A stretch of 64,000 bases of DNA from Fen-1273 sp035516035 (GCA_035516035.1 DATJAS010000127.1:1-64000); one strand, 5' to 3'; shown: positions 27,277 through 36,517, numbered from the stretch's first letter. Numbers and translations: made by a program. Notes: generated from the letters alone by a model not told the origin.

Positions 27277-28029
27277 ATGTCGCCCCGCTCATTCTGTAAA
27301 CGCATACTCGTCCCGCTTTTCCTTCCCCATTTTCTCTTCGTCGGCTGCAGCGTTGTAGGACTGGTCGCCGGAAGCGCAATATCCCCCTCGCGTCCGGGAC
27401 ACATGGCCGTCCGCGCAGGGCTTGATTCGCTGAGTCGCGGCACAGGGGTAAATCTCGTCCTGTACGACAGACGATCGTTCCGGGGGGATTTTGTTCAGCT
27501 CGCCCCCATTCCGAACAGAATCTACCAGAAGACATATGACACGGTCATCGCAAAGGCGAGGTATTCGCGGCTGATTCCCAGGCTCGGCCAGCACGTGGTT
27601 ATCTTCTCGCAGACGGGGGCGGATTCGGGAGAGTTTGCCGGCATCTCGCTGAGTGAGGCCCTTGTGCAGCCGGCCAATAGGCCTGATACCGTGGGCGTGC
27701 CCCTGGATGAAATCCGGTGGATTCAGTCCGCAGATTCAAACCGCCTGGACGGGAATGTGCTCCTGAAGCTTGTACACGCCGGTTCAATACCCGGGCGTTA
27801 CGACGTGCAGCTCGAGGTAGATCACGGGATAGTCGACGTCGAATACGAGAGGGTTGATCTGGTCGAAGTGATGCCGACTTCGAGCGGCGCGCTGGCGGGC
27901 TTCCTGGTGGGCGCAGCGGTGGATCTCACGGCGGCCATTCTTATCATGTCAGCCGAGAGAGACGCGGAGTCCGATTGCGGGTCCTCGGCACGCACCAGCA
28001 GCGTGGATTGCAGCGGCCGCGCGCACTGA
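27277..28029 (+). CDS. Predicted lipoprotein, unknown function
   Basis: A 250-residue protein with a lipoprotein signal: basic N-terminus, hydrophobic core and FVGC lipobox with Cys24. The mature part contains NLVLYDRRSFRGDFVQL and VFSQTG-like strands, and a hydrophobic stretch near residues 205-225 (GALAGFLVGAAVDLTAAIL) that resembles a glycine-rich membrane segment. TTCGGAGGA precedes the ATG. I do not recognise a family. Its stop lies 2 bases from the stop of the convergent hydrolase gene. Confidence 0.7.
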   Translation: MSPRSFCKRILVPLFLPHFLFVGCSVVGLVAGSAISPSRPGHMAVRAGLDSLSRGTGVNLVLYDRRSFRGDFVQLAPIPNRIYQKTYDTVIAKARYSRLIPRLGQHVVIFSQTGADSGEFAGISLSEALVQPANRPDTVGVPLDEIRWIQSADSNRLDGNVLLKLVHAGSIPGRYDVQLEVDHGIVDVEYERVDLVEVMPTSSGALAGFLVGAAVDLTAAILIMSAERDAESDCGSSARTSSVDCSGRAH

Positions 28030-28031
28030 GC

Positions 28032-29000
28032 TCAGTGCTCCTCTGCCTTCTGGAGGAATGAACGGACGGCGGGGAAGAACTGCGTCGGCGCTTCGATGAA
28101 CGGGAAATGGCCGCAGTTCTTCATGATGATGAGCTGCGAGCCGGGGATGTGGCTGTGTATGGCTTCGTTGGATGAGGGGGGCATCATGTCTGAGTCCCCC
28201 CCGATGATGAGGACCGGGCAGGAAATGTTTTCGAGCTGGCCGAGGAGATCGTAGTGCTGCAGCGTCGTGTCCCTCGCGAGGTACTTCAGGAGGTCGCTCC
28301 GTGCCCCGTAATCGGGCCTGAACGTCAGGTTCAGCTCGTCCTCGTCGTGCGGATTATAGAATGCCCCGCGGAACATGAGCCGGAAATACTCCTGCATGGC
28401 GGCGGGATCCCGTCTCTTGAACTCGGCCGTCTGCACCACCGACGCCTCCTCGGCGCTGTCGGCCCGTGAAGTCCGTGCAGCCATGATCCTGAACGATGAG
28501 TCGCGCAGGGCCGATGTCGGGGGCGTGCTGTTGACCAGGATCAGCGAGTTAAGCCGGTCTCCGTGCTTGATGGCATAGAACATCGCCAGCAACCCTCCCC
28601 AGGAATGCCCCATGAGGTTCACCGTGTTCAGGTTGTAGGCGTCGCGCACCTTGTCGATGTCCTCGACCATCGCGTCGAGCGTCATGGAGGCCGAGTCCAC
28701 GTGGATGGTCGACTGGCCGCAGCCGCGCTGATCGTAGAAGATCAGCTCGTACGTGTCCGCGAGCTTCTCCATCTGGGGAAGAAAATAGGAGTGGTCGAGC
28801 CCCGGGCCCCCGTGGATGATCAGGAGGGGGATGCCGGTCCCGATGCTTTTGCAGTAGAGCTGCGTGCCGTTGATGAGGCGCAGGCCGTCGATGACGAGCG
28901 GTGTCTTATCGTCCCCTCCCGCAGCGAGAGGGGCGAAGAGGGATAGTAAGAGCAGCCCGGCGAGGAGTGCGCCCGGGATGTGTCTTTTCGAGTGAGGCAA
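28032..29000 (-). CDS. Exported alpha/beta hydrolase, proline-iminopeptidase-like
   Basis: A 322-residue protein with a signal peptide (GALLAGLLLLSLFAPLAAGG). The oxyanion motif HGGPG is at residues 63-67, the nucleophile Ser133 is in GHSWGG, and the late acid and base are in GGDSDMMPP and NCGHFPF. The DQRGCGQS block is typical of the S33 proline iminopeptidase/tricorn-interacting group. It probably acts in the periplasm on small peptides or esters. It is transcribed alone and convergent with the lipoprotein gene. Confidence 0.88.
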   Translation of the reverse strand: MPHSKRHIPGALLAGLLLLSLFAPLAAGGDDKTPLVIDGLRLINGTQLYCKSIGTGIPLLIIHGGPGLDHSYFLPQMEKLADTYELIFYDQRGCGQSTIHVDSASMTLDAMVEDIDKVRDAYNLNTVNLMGHSWGGLLAMFYAIKHGDRLNSLILVNSTPPTSALRDSSFRIMAARTSRADSAEEASVVQTAEFKRRDPAAMQEYFRLMFRGAFYNPHDEDELNLTFRPDYGARSDLLKYLARDTTLQHYDLLGQLENISCPVLIIGGDSDMMPPSSNEAIHSHIPGSQLIIMKNCGHFPFIEAPTQFFPAVRSFLQKAEEH

Positions 29001-29157
29001 CAGTTATATCCCTGTCAGATGCCCGGGAGAGATGGAAGAAGACGCCTTCCCGGGGAACGCCTGTACCGATTGAAACCACAAACCGGGCATGCGTGTTCCA
29101 TGATGCTGCTTGAGTTTCCGCCCCCGTTTTGGCAGATTGAAACGGAGGCTCTCACGC

Positions 29158-29946
29158 ATGCCGTCTCGTTCGCACCCCCTCACTCTCATTCTCCTGGCAC
29201 TGCTCATCCCGCTCGCGGTCCCGGTTGCCCGCGCCGCCGGTCCCGATACAGCCGGGCACCCCGCTGTCCGGCTCCCGTACATTGAGAAAGCGGGGATGCG
29301 CGGTCGCATCACAATCTGGGTGGTCGACGGGTCCTGGGTGCGGACGCACATCGACGAAGAATTCACGAACTACGGGCAGCACTTCGCGTTTCCGTTCATT
29401 CCCCTCTACGAGTTCTGGATCGACCGGGAGGCCGTCCCCGACGAGATGCGCTTCTTTGTCGACCACCTAGTGCTGGAACGAAAGCTCATGGCCCGGGGCG
29501 TTCCCTACGACGACGCGCTTGGCGCGGCGGACAGCCTGGAACGGGGGGAACGGAAGGCCGCGGGCGATGTCGCGAAGCTGACGGCCGGCGGGAAGCTGCC
29601 CGATCCGGAGGCGGTCCACACGGAAATCTGGAAGCGGCTTGCCTCGGGCGTCACCGTCTGGATCGTCGACGGCCGGCTTGTCAGGAGCGTCTTTGACGTC
29701 GACTTCACCGAGGGAGGACACGACCACGTCTACGAGTTTGTGCCCCCGAATGAGGTCTGGATCGACAACGACGTCTCCGACGCGGAACGTCCCTACATTC
29801 TCCTCCACGAGCTGCACGAGCGAAACCTGATGGCCAAAGGGTGGGAGTACGACCGCGCCCATGAAGACTCATCCCGGCTTGAGCTGCGGTGCAGGCGAAA
29901 CCCCGAAGACCTGCACGCCGCGCTTGCGGCCGAAGGATGGGAATAA
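29158..29946 (+). CDS. Secreted protein with two copies of an unnamed domain
   Basis: A 262-residue exported protein with a signal peptide at residues 1-27. The rest is two homologous units, about residues 52-130 and 166-240. Both carry W(V/I)VDG..VR, a (E/D)FT block, E(F/V)WID, and H...ER.LMA.G..YD.A. The second copy (LLHELHERNLMAKG) keeps more charged residues than the first (VDHLVLERKLMARG). I do not recognise the domain; the paired His/Glu residues could bind a metal, which is inference. CGGAGG 9 bases before ATG 29158 decides the start over an in-frame upstream ATG. Confidence 0.75.
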   Translation: MPSRSHPLTLILLALLIPLAVPVARAAGPDTAGHPAVRLPYIEKAGMRGRITIWVVDGSWVRTHIDEEFTNYGQHFAFPFIPLYEFWIDREAVPDEMRFFVDHLVLERKLMARGVPYDDALGAADSLERGERKAAGDVAKLTAGGKLPDPEAVHTEIWKRLASGVTVWIVDGRLVRSVFDVDFTEGGHDHVYEFVPPNEVWIDNDVSDAERPYILLHELHERNLMAKGWEYDRAHEDSSRLELRCRRNPEDLHAALAAEGWE

Positions 29947-29999
29947 GACGTGCAGCGGCTGCGCGACCCCCCCTTGAAGGATCCGGCCTCTCCCCCCGG

Positions 30000-30602
30000 T
30001 CAGATCGGTGACTGTTTGACTTCGTAGCCCGCGGGGACGGCGAACTTCTCCGGCGGGATACTGACGTTCTCCTGTATCGACGTCACTTTTGTCGTGCTCT
30101 TGACGCTCGCGCCCTGGAGGTCAACCAGGAACGTGATGTGTCCCCAGCCCGCGAACGTCACATTCTCGGAGATGCCTTCCTTGATAAACGAGGCGCATGT
30201 CTTCCCGGCGATAACCACGTTCGGGAGCAGCCTGATCTTCTCGACGGCCCTGTCCTTTTCCGGCATCTCGTTCTGGTCGAACCGCAATTCAGTTCCCCGC
30301 AACGCTTCGCCATGCCTGTACGCGGTCTTCTTTGAGTGGATGACCGTGTAGAGCGTCTTACCGTCGCTGAAATTCGATTCCGTCAGCTTGTCGCCGGTGT
30401 ATTTCTCCCTGCACTCCTTCGCGCCGTAGTCGTCGAAATACACGATCGCCTTGCTGCTGAGCTTCATGCCCCCGGTGGCGACTGTGATGTCGAGCGTCAG
30501 GATGCCTGACTTGATATCGTACTTCTTTGGCTGTCCAATTGCCGGCCCGCCCACGCTCAAGACGAGCGCGGTCGTCATGCAGAGAACGAACGGAGTTTTC
30601 AT
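30000..30602 (-). CDS. Exported protein, unknown function
   Basis: A 200-residue protein with a signal peptide (MKTPFVLCMTTALVLSVGGPAIG). The mature part is strand-rich, with YDIKSGILTL, KAIVYFDDYGAKE and a late AGWGHITFLVDLQG block; the layout recalls secreted DUF4412-like proteins, but I cannot assign it firmly. The ATG at 30602 has GAGG just upstream on its strand, favouring it over the ATG 18 bases earlier. It follows the OYE gene by about 30 bases in the same direction and may be co-transcribed. Confidence 0.7.
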   Translation of the reverse strand: MKTPFVLCMTTALVLSVGGPAIGQPKKYDIKSGILTLDITVATGGMKLSSKAIVYFDDYGAKECREKYTGDKLTESNFSDGKTLYTVIHSKKTAYRHGEALRGTELRFDQNEMPEKDRAVEKIRLLPNVVIAGKTCASFIKEGISENVTFAGWGHITFLVDLQGASVKSTTKVTSIQENVSIPPEKFAVPAGYEVKQSPI

Positions 30603-30632
30603 GTGTGCCTCGCGTGTCATTGTGGGTTCTGG

Positions 30633-31721
30633 CTATTTCCTGAGTTTCGCCCGCTCGTATTGCTTCGGCCAGCGGATCTCCCCCTCAATCTCATGGCGGG
30701 CTTTCAATCCCCAGTAGGGGTCGCGAAGCATCTGCCGGGCGAGGAGGACGATGTCCGCTTTCCCGGAGGCGATGATCTCGTTTGCCTGCGCCACATCCGT
30801 GATGAGTCCCACGGCGCCTGTCAGGATTCCCGCGCGCTCCCGCACGGCAGACGCAAATGGCACCTGGTAGCCGGGTGCCGCGGGGACGACCGCGCGGGGA
30901 AGAAGACCCCCGCTGGAGCAGTCGACGAGGTCCACGCCCGCCTCTTTCAGTCGCCGGGCAAGCACCACTGTCTGCTCGAGGTCCCAGCCCCCTTCCGCCC
31001 AGTCCGTCGCGGATACCCGCGTGAAGAGCGGCATGTCGGCGGGGATGACCCCCCGGACGCGGGTGGCGACTTCGACGGCGAGCCGCATCCTGTTCTCCGG
31101 CAACCCGCCGTAGCTGTCGGTGCGGGCGTTGCTGAATGGGGAGAGGAACTCGTGGATGAGATAGCCATGCGCCATGTGCAGCTCGATGACGCGGAACCCG
31201 GCGTGCACGGCGCGCGCTGCCGCGAGTGCAAACGAATCCACCACCGACTCGATTTCCCGTGCCGTGAGCATGCGCGGGGGCGGGTATCCCTCGTCGAACG
31301 GGATCGGGCTCGGTGCCACGGTCTCCCACGCCCCCTGTTCACGGGTTTTCAACGGCCCCGTGCCTTCGAACGGAGCGAGCGTGCTGGCCTTCCGCCCCGC
31401 GTGCGCGAGCTGGATGCCGGGAACGGTGCCGTTGTCGCCGATGAATCGCGCTATTCGCGCGAGCGGCTCGATATGCGCATCGCTCCAGAGACCCATATCG
31501 CCCGGGGAAATCCTCCCCTCACGCGTCACCGCGGTTGCCTCGACGAACACCGTGCCCGCTCCCCCGACGGCCCTGCTCCCCAGGTGCACCAGGTGCCAGT
31601 CGTTTGCCAGCCCCTCCGTGGAGGAGTACTGGCACATGGGCGACACGGCGATGCGGTTGGGAAGTGTGAGCCCCCGTATCGCAAGCGGGCTGAGCAGCGT
31701 GGTTTCTGAAGTCGTCGCCAT
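30633..31721 (-). CDS. Old yellow enzyme, NADPH dehydrogenase (YqjM/NamA-like)
   Basis: A 362-residue FMN-dependent TIM-barrel oxidoreductase. SPMCQYS places the YqjM-type Cys at residue 30; QLAHAGRKAS, FRVIELHMAHGYLIHEFLSP and RVSATDW are the conserved substrate and FMN segments. Family members reduce activated C=C bonds of enones and nitro compounds. The neighbouring PAS gene lies upstream by about 9 bases on the same strand, so a sensor-enzyme pair is possible. Confidence 0.94.
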   Translation of the reverse strand: MATTSETTLLSPLAIRGLTLPNRIAVSPMCQYSSTEGLANDWHLVHLGSRAVGGAGTVFVEATAVTREGRISPGDMGLWSDAHIEPLARIARFIGDNGTVPGIQLAHAGRKASTLAPFEGTGPLKTREQGAWETVAPSPIPFDEGYPPPRMLTAREIESVVDSFALAAARAVHAGFRVIELHMAHGYLIHEFLSPFSNARTDSYGGLPENRMRLAVEVATRVRGVIPADMPLFTRVSATDWAEGGWDLEQTVVLARRLKEAGVDLVDCSSGGLLPRAVVPAAPGYQVPFASAVRERAGILTGAVGLITDVAQANEIIASGKADIVLLARQMLRDPYWGLKARHEIEGEIRWPKQYERAKLRK

Positions 31722-31730
31722 TGTTCCCTG

Positions 31731-32072
31731 TCAGGAGCGGACGAAGTGCGGGAGCTCGTCCGGGAGCGGGATGGAGATTTCCACGAACCCCCTGTACGAT
31801 CCCCCCTCGAACCAGGGAGCCTGGTAGATGAGCTTTTTCAGCCCCTGTTTCTCGATCGTGTAACAGTTGGGCTTACCCGAGGCGAGGAGCGCGGCCACTT
31901 TGTCGCGCGAGGCTCCGGGGTGGCAGCCCAGGAGATTTGTGCCGATGAGCGCTGCGCCGCCGTCTGATGCGAACGACGTTCGCGAGCGGTCGTTCATTTC
32001 AAGCACCACCCCGGATGCGTCGCAGACGGTGATGGCGGCGGGTAGTTCCGTGACCCACGCGTGTTCCTTCAT
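31731..32072 (-). CDS. Stand-alone PAS domain protein
   Basis: A 113-residue protein that is almost entirely a PAS fold: AITVCDASGVVLEMNDRS, a central IGTNLLGCHPG helix, and the closing strand GFVEISIPLP. No output domain is attached. It lies 9 bases upstream of the OYE gene in the same direction; a role in redox or ligand sensing with it is inference. Confidence 0.85.
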   Translation of the reverse strand: MKEHAWVTELPAAITVCDASGVVLEMNDRSRTSFASDGGAALIGTNLLGCHPGASRDKVAALLASGKPNCYTIEKQGLKKLIYQAPWFEGGSYRGFVEISIPLPDELPHFVRS

Positions 32073-32162
32073 GCAGGTGGAGATCCCCTTGTGTTTTTCG
32101 TTGCCCGATTTGTTACATTGCTCTCAGAATATAATGGAATTTTTCCACCGAAGGGGGATTTC

Positions 32163-33206
32163 ATGAAACCTCTGGCTCTCGTCATCGCCGGCGCCGCCCT
32201 GCTCTTTTCCGGGTGTGTCGGGAGCGGCACCGCGTACAGATCCGACGAGGCTCCGCCTACCTCGTACGCCGCATCGGAAGAGCCGTTCCCCGTGCTCAAC
32301 GCGTACGGGACGTGGATCGATGCCGGCGCCTACGGCCGCGTCTGGCAGCCTGCTGTGCTCTCCGACTGGAGACCCTACACGCTCGGCAGCTGGGTCTGGA
32401 CCGACAGGGGCTGGATGTGGGATTCCGATGAGCCGTTCGGCTGGGTGGTGTATCACTACGGGTACTGGACGCAGATCGGCGGGCTCGGGTGGGTGTGGGT
32501 CCCGGGCAACGAGTGGGCGCCGGCGCGGGTCGACTGGTATTGCGACAACGGCTACGTCGGCTGGGCCCCGATGTGTCCGCCGCAGGCAAGCTACCCCGAG
32601 GCATATCAACCGGGGTATGAAAACTACTGGACGGTGGTCCCCGCTCCGCAGTTCACGCGCCTGAACGTCGGCGCGTACCGGGTCGTCACCCCGCAGCCTG
32701 CGACAAGGACCACGGGGGGGAGCCGTGGCAAGCCGGCGGCAACGCGGCCGCCGGATATCATCACGATCCAGGGAGCCACGCACCAGTTGATCAGCCCCGT
32801 CAAGACTGAAGAGGAAAACGTCAGGACCGGCCGGAGGACCGTGGAACGCGTGCGGGTCGCGGAGCAGAATCGGACACAGCCTGCACCCGTCTACAGTGCT
32901 CCTGCCCGTCCTGACCCCGTCACGCAGCCCCCCTCTGCGCCCGTCTATCTCCCCGGCGCATCGAGGTCGCTCCCGACGCCCGCTCCCACGGCGCCGGCTC
33001 CGCGCTCTCCTGCTGTCGTAACCCCTGCACCTGCGCCTGCCCCGTCCCCCGGCAGGACTGTGACCACGTTGCCTGCGCCGGTCCGCGTGACGCCCGTCCC
33101 CGCCCCGGTCCACGTGGCGCCCGCTCCGGCCAGGACGGACACAAAGAGGGTCGTTACCCCCGAGAAAAAGCCGGTGCAGAATTCCGACAAAAAGGATTCA
33201 AAATAG
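32163..33206 (+). CDS. DUF6600-type lipoprotein with Pro-rich tail
   Basis: A 347-residue predicted lipoprotein: the signal peptide ends in FSGC (Cys18). Residues about 45-150 hold Trp/Gly/Tyr-rich repeats such as YGTWIDAGAYGRVWQP, GSWVWTDRGWMWDSDEPFGWVVYHYGYW and GWVWVPGNEWAPARVDW, the pattern of DUF6600 proteins. The last 130 residues are rich in Pro, Ala and Val and probably span the periplasm or bind envelope. GAAGGGGG precedes the ATG at 32163. A TATAAT box is at 32130-32135. Function is unknown. Confidence 0.8.
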   Translation: MKPLALVIAGAALLFSGCVGSGTAYRSDEAPPTSYAASEEPFPVLNAYGTWIDAGAYGRVWQPAVLSDWRPYTLGSWVWTDRGWMWDSDEPFGWVVYHYGYWTQIGGLGWVWVPGNEWAPARVDWYCDNGYVGWAPMCPPQASYPEAYQPGYENYWTVVPAPQFTRLNVGAYRVVTPQPATRTTGGSRGKPAATRPPDIITIQGATHQLISPVKTEEENVRTGRRTVERVRVAEQNRTQPAPVYSAPARPDPVTQPPSAPVYLPGASRSLPTPAPTAPAPRSPAVVTPAPAPAPSPGRTVTTLPAPVRVTPVPAPVHVAPAPARTDTKRVVTPEKKPVQNSDKKDSK

Positions 33207-33214
33207 GTAAGAGA

Positions 33215-34039
33215 TCAGCCCTTGCGGCGGAGGACGATCGTGTAGTGGTCGCCGATCGCCCTGACGAGGGGGATTCTCCCCACGATGTCATCCACCCTCC
33301 CCATGAAGTCCGTCAGGCCGCCGAGGCGAGTGAAGTTGGGGGGCGGCATGAGTATCGCCAGTCCGAGCGTCCTCACGTGGTCGAAGTGTTCTGAGAATGC
33401 CCTCCGGAACGCTCCGGGTCCGAAGTAGTAGGTCCGCACGTGCCCTCCGTGCAGGTCCGCAACTATTCCCCCCCGTGACATCCTCCGGAACGCCTGCTTC
33501 CACCTGAGCCGCGCAAGAAACGCGGCGGTTTCCCAGAGGCAAAACGGAGGCATCACAGTCGCGATAAATGTCCCCGCGGGTCGGATGAGCTCCGCAAGAT
33601 CCCGGGAGACCTCCTCAAGCCTCTCCGTGCAGTTGAGCCCCCCGAAATTGGAGCACGCCCCGTCGAACACCTCGCCGCTTAAGTCCGGGATTCCCTCGAA
33701 GGGCATCACCTTCAGGCGCACGGACCCCTTCGTGGCGCCGGCCAGGGGAAGCTTTTTCTCCGCCTGTGCCATCATCCCCGGAGAGATGTCCGTCGCAAGC
33801 ACGTGCATTCCCTGCTGCGCGAGAAACACCGCGTCGTTCCCTGTGCCGCAGTTCAGCTCGAGGATCCGGGACCCAGGGGTGAAGTTTTCGAGGTAGATTC
33901 GCCTGGTGATTGAGCGGATCCTTCGGATCCCGGGGAGGTGTTCGTATGCGGCGTCATATGCAGGGGCGGCCGCGTCGAACGCCTTCCGCGTCTCAGCATA
34001 GGAGTCAGCTGTGGTGACCCCCTTTCCCTGCAGCGTCAC
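33215..34039 (-). CDS. Class I SAM-dependent methyltransferase
   Basis: A 274-residue protein. The SAM motif I reads ILELNCGTGNDAVFLA with the following acidic strand VLATDISPGMM; further motifs are FDGACSNFGGLNC and LIRPAGTFIATVMPP. The fold fits the UbiE/COQ5-like methyltransferase group, but the substrate is not evident. The GTG start overlaps the TAG of the SRPBCC gene by one base (TAGTG), so the two are translationally coupled. Confidence 0.88.
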   Translation of the reverse strand: MTLQGKGVTTADSYAETRKAFDAAAPAYDAAYEHLPGIRRIRSITRRIYLENFTPGSRILELNCGTGNDAVFLAQQGMHVLATDISPGMMAQAEKKLPLAGATKGSVRLKVMPFEGIPDLSGEVFDGACSNFGGLNCTERLEEVSRDLAELIRPAGTFIATVMPPFCLWETAAFLARLRWKQAFRRMSRGGIVADLHGGHVRTYYFGPGAFRRAFSEHFDHVRTLGLAILMPPPNFTRLGGLTDFMGRVDDIVGRIPLVRAIGDHYTIVLRRKG

Positions 34040-34596
34040 TACTTCTGTGCCGGGGCGGCTCCCGCCTCCCCCGTCTCGATCAGTCGCTTCAGCCGTTCCA
34101 CCTGCACGCCAAGTACCCTGTCGGCCGCGATCGACATCGCCTGGAGTCCATGGGGGCTGTACCCTCCCACCGTGTAGACGACCTCAAGCCGGGTGCCGCT
34201 CCCCTCGGCGAGAAACGTCCAGGTCAGCGTGCCGTTGACTGCCAACGCCTGCATCGGTCCGATCCCTCCCTGGAGCCGGATCACTTTTCCAGGGTCGGCG
34301 TAGACAACGACCATGTGCCGCACGCTCCCCCCACCGGGGAGCTTCTCGCAGAAACAACCGCCGGCGTTCGGATCGATTGAGAGGTTGCGCGCATCCCCGG
34401 AGAACGTGTGGTCAGACGCCCACCAGCGCGCGACGTCGCCTGTCATCCGGCGATATGCTTCCTGCGGGGGAGCGGCGATCTTGACCGTGTGCTTCACGGT
34501 GAATCCGGACGCTGAAGAATCGATGACTTCCGCACGGGCCCCATATCCCGTGCAGAAAACGGTCAGCGTCAAGAGGAAGAAAGACGAGCCTCGCAT
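34039..34596 (-). CDS. Exported SRPBCC/START-like protein
   Basis: A 185-residue protein: signal peptide MRGSSFFLLTLTVFCTGYGARA, then a START-like fold (TVKIAAPPQEAYRRMT, ARWWASDHTFSG, LTWTFLAEGSGTRLEVVY). SRPBCC domains bind hydrophobic ligands; an exported version is less usual. A longer in-frame version beginning at 34692 was rejected because it would put 32 mostly basic residues before the signal peptide. Confidence 0.8.
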   Translation of the reverse strand: MRGSSFFLLTLTVFCTGYGARAEVIDSSASGFTVKHTVKIAAPPQEAYRRMTGDVARWWASDHTFSGDARNLSIDPNAGGCFCEKLPGGGSVRHMVVVYADPGKVIRLQGGIGPMQALAVNGTLTWTFLAEGSGTRLEVVYTVGGYSPHGLQAMSIAADRVLGVQVERLKRLIETGEAGAAPAQK

Positions 34597-34730
34597 ACGC
34601 GTCAGTCCTTTGTCAAGTCTGAGGGGATTGCGCCCGGAGAATCCGGTCCCTGCCCGGCGAGCGCCGCGTAATGTAGCCAATTGCCGGACCAAAAACTGAA
34701 TTGAGGGGATGGGGCTTGTGGTGCCGGGGA

Positions 34731-35552
34731 CTACTTCAGGACCACAAGCGATTTTGTGGCCGCATATCGCCCTGCCTGCAGCCGGTAGTAGTAGACGCCG
34801 CTGGAGAGCTTGGATGCGTCGAGCCGGACCTCGTGGGGTCCGGGGTCCTGCTCCCCGACCGCGATTTTCGTCACCAGCTCACCGAGCGTGTTGAATATGG
34901 CGAGAGAGGCTGTCGACTTCTCCGCGAGGCTGTACGGTATGATCGTTGATGGGTTGAACGGGTTGGGATAATTCTGTGACAGGCTGAACTGGCTTGGCCC
35001 CGCATTTCCGCCGCTGCCGACGGATGTCAGCGTGAGCGTGAATTCGACGGAGACTCCCCACTGCTCAAGGACCCCCATCCGGTCGGGGGAGTGGTTGTAG
35101 ATCTCAAGCACCCAGAGTCCCGATGCCTCGCTGCCGTCGAATGCCGAGAGGGGATGCGCCGGCGAGAAATCTCCAGTGAAGGGGGGCGCCCCCGTGTCCA
35201 CCGCGACGTGGGCCGTATCGATGAGCCTCGCGTTCCGGAAATTGGAGCCCCCGATCCTGAGCCCGTGCACGAGCGTGTCGACGAGTCCGCCGTGGTGCAG
35301 CAGGATATCAAGTGCCTCATCGAGTGGGAAGTTGACCGTGTCGAGCCGCACCGCGACTCTCTGGACTGCACGGCTGAGCCCATTGCTCCCTGATGGCGAG
35401 ATCGCTCCGGGCGGGAAGAACCCGAGCGTGTCAAGCGTGCTCCTCAAAGGGGGGATGACTTTGTGGACCCCGATCCTCTCAGGCTGCGCGGACGCGACAC
35501 CGAGGCCGAGCGCCGCGGCACAACAGAGAGCGAACACTGTTCGGAACCGCAT
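34731..35552 (-). CDS. T9SS cargo protein with P-domain-like region
   Basis: A 273-residue secreted protein. After a signal peptide (RTVFALCCAAALGLGVASA) comes a region resembling the proprotein-convertase P-domain: VAVRLDTVNFPLDEALDILLHH, GSNFRNARLIDTA, and GLWVLEIYNHSPDRMGVLEQW. The last 80 residues are a T9SS type A sorting domain with NYPNPFNPSTIIPYSL and the terminal SGVYYYRLQAG...KSLVVLK. An ATG at 35591 (13 residues earlier, close behind GAGGAG) is the alternative start. No protease domain accompanies the P-domain, so it may be an adhesin or a binding protein. Confidence 0.85.
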   Translation of the reverse strand: MRFRTVFALCCAAALGLGVASAQPERIGVHKVIPPLRSTLDTLGFFPPGAISPSGSNGLSRAVQRVAVRLDTVNFPLDEALDILLHHGGLVDTLVHGLRIGGSNFRNARLIDTAHVAVDTGAPPFTGDFSPAHPLSAFDGSEASGLWVLEIYNHSPDRMGVLEQWGVSVEFTLTLTSVGSGGNAGPSQFSLSQNYPNPFNPSTIIPYSLAEKSTASLAIFNTLGELVTKIAVGEQDPGPHEVRLDASKLSSGVYYYRLQAGRYAATKSLVVLK

Positions 35553-35782
35553 TCCACGGGCCGTGCGAATGCATCGTGCGTGGGTGACCATCGCTCCTCA
35601 GGTGATAAGAGACATTGGAGTCTGGCGAGCGCGGGGGACACGTCTCCAACATACAAGGGGTTCCGGGAAGTTCGCACGGAAACCACCAATTCCTGCGATC
35701 TTCGCAGTCTCGGCCGGACTCTGGTTATCAAAGATCATCCCAGCAGAACAGCAATCTTCCCCCCGTATCGGCGGCCGGCACT

Positions 35783-36427
35783 TCACTTTGCGGGGTAGCC
35801 CACCGTTTGGGCGAGTATGATGGACTGGTCGGGACGCAGGTTCAACGCGGCGCCCAGCTTCTGCCTGTCGACGGATCCACGGACGACCGCCACAAGCCCC
35901 TCTGAGGCGCAGTAGAGATAGACGTTTTCGGCGATAAACCCGACGTCCGCTGCTCCGTAGAGCCTTTTGTCATCCTCACCCGCCCGCGACATTTTTCCCC
36001 GGTCGATCACGTAGACGAGATTGAGGGGAGCGGTACCGACGAACTCCTGCGTTCCCGCAAGCGGCCGCAGGTCCTTCCCGGCGACCGGCTTCAGCTCGTT
36101 GGCGGCCGGATCATAGACATATGCCCCTTCGGCCATGAGCACGTAGACGTCCGTCTCCTGCCAGTTCATCGCCGACGGCGCGGTCCGCTTGCCGCTTTCC
36201 CGGCGATTGATCCCGTCGGCCGCCCAGAGGAGGTTGGAGAGTTCCTGGAGAGGGAGTTGTTTCGTTGAGAATTCACGCGTGGAATGGCGTGCGGCGATCG
36301 CCTGCATGAGTGGCATTCCGCCGTCCGTCTTTGGAGCCGGGAGGGTCACCGGTTTCAGATCCTGGGCGACGGCCGTTCCGGCGCCCGTAAGCGCAATGAT
36401 GGCGAGCGCAAGAGGGAGAGAGTTCAT
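35783..36427 (-). CDS. Exported SagB/ThcOx-type nitroreductase-family protein
   Basis: A 214-residue protein with a signal peptide (LPLALAIIALTGAGTAVA). The nitroreductase fold is seen in AIAARHSTREF, LSNLLWAADGINRRES, GKRTAPSAMNWQETDVYVL and the FMN-contact region GFIAENVYLYCASEGLVAVV. SagB/ThcOx enzymes oxidise azolines to azoles, but single-domain exported members are common and uncharacterised. CAGGAG before the ATG at 36427 sets the start. It lies just beyond the terminator of the ASST gene and has its own ribosome-binding site. Confidence 0.85.
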   Translation of the reverse strand: MNSLPLALAIIALTGAGTAVAQDLKPVTLPAPKTDGGMPLMQAIAARHSTREFSTKQLPLQELSNLLWAADGINRRESGKRTAPSAMNWQETDVYVLMAEGAYVYDPAANELKPVAGKDLRPLAGTQEFVGTAPLNLVYVIDRGKMSRAGEDDKRLYGAADVGFIAENVYLYCASEGLVAVVRGSVDRQKLGAALNLRPDQSIILAQTVGYPAK

Positions 36428-36446
36428 GAGGGGTCTCCTGAAAATG

Positions 36447-36478
36447 AAAAGGCCACCCAGGAGCGCTCCCGGGTGGCC
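36447..36478 (-). terminator. Intrinsic terminator after the larger ASST gene
   Basis: A nearly complete 28-base palindrome (GGCCACCC...GGGTGGCC) followed on the minus strand by TTTTCATTTT. Confidence 0.85.
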
Positions 36479-36517
36479 TGTCAATGCAACGTGACTGCCC
36501 ACCAATATATCGATTCG

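Noticed and set aside
29812..29830. HELHE segment read as an HExxH zinc protease motif
   Set aside because: The order is H-E-L-H-E, so the second His is one position too early for HExxH, and the first domain copy does not keep it.
35553..35591. Extended start of the P-domain T9SS protein
   Set aside because: GAGGAG lies too close to the upstream ATG and the resulting signal peptide would be unusually long; given only as an alternative.
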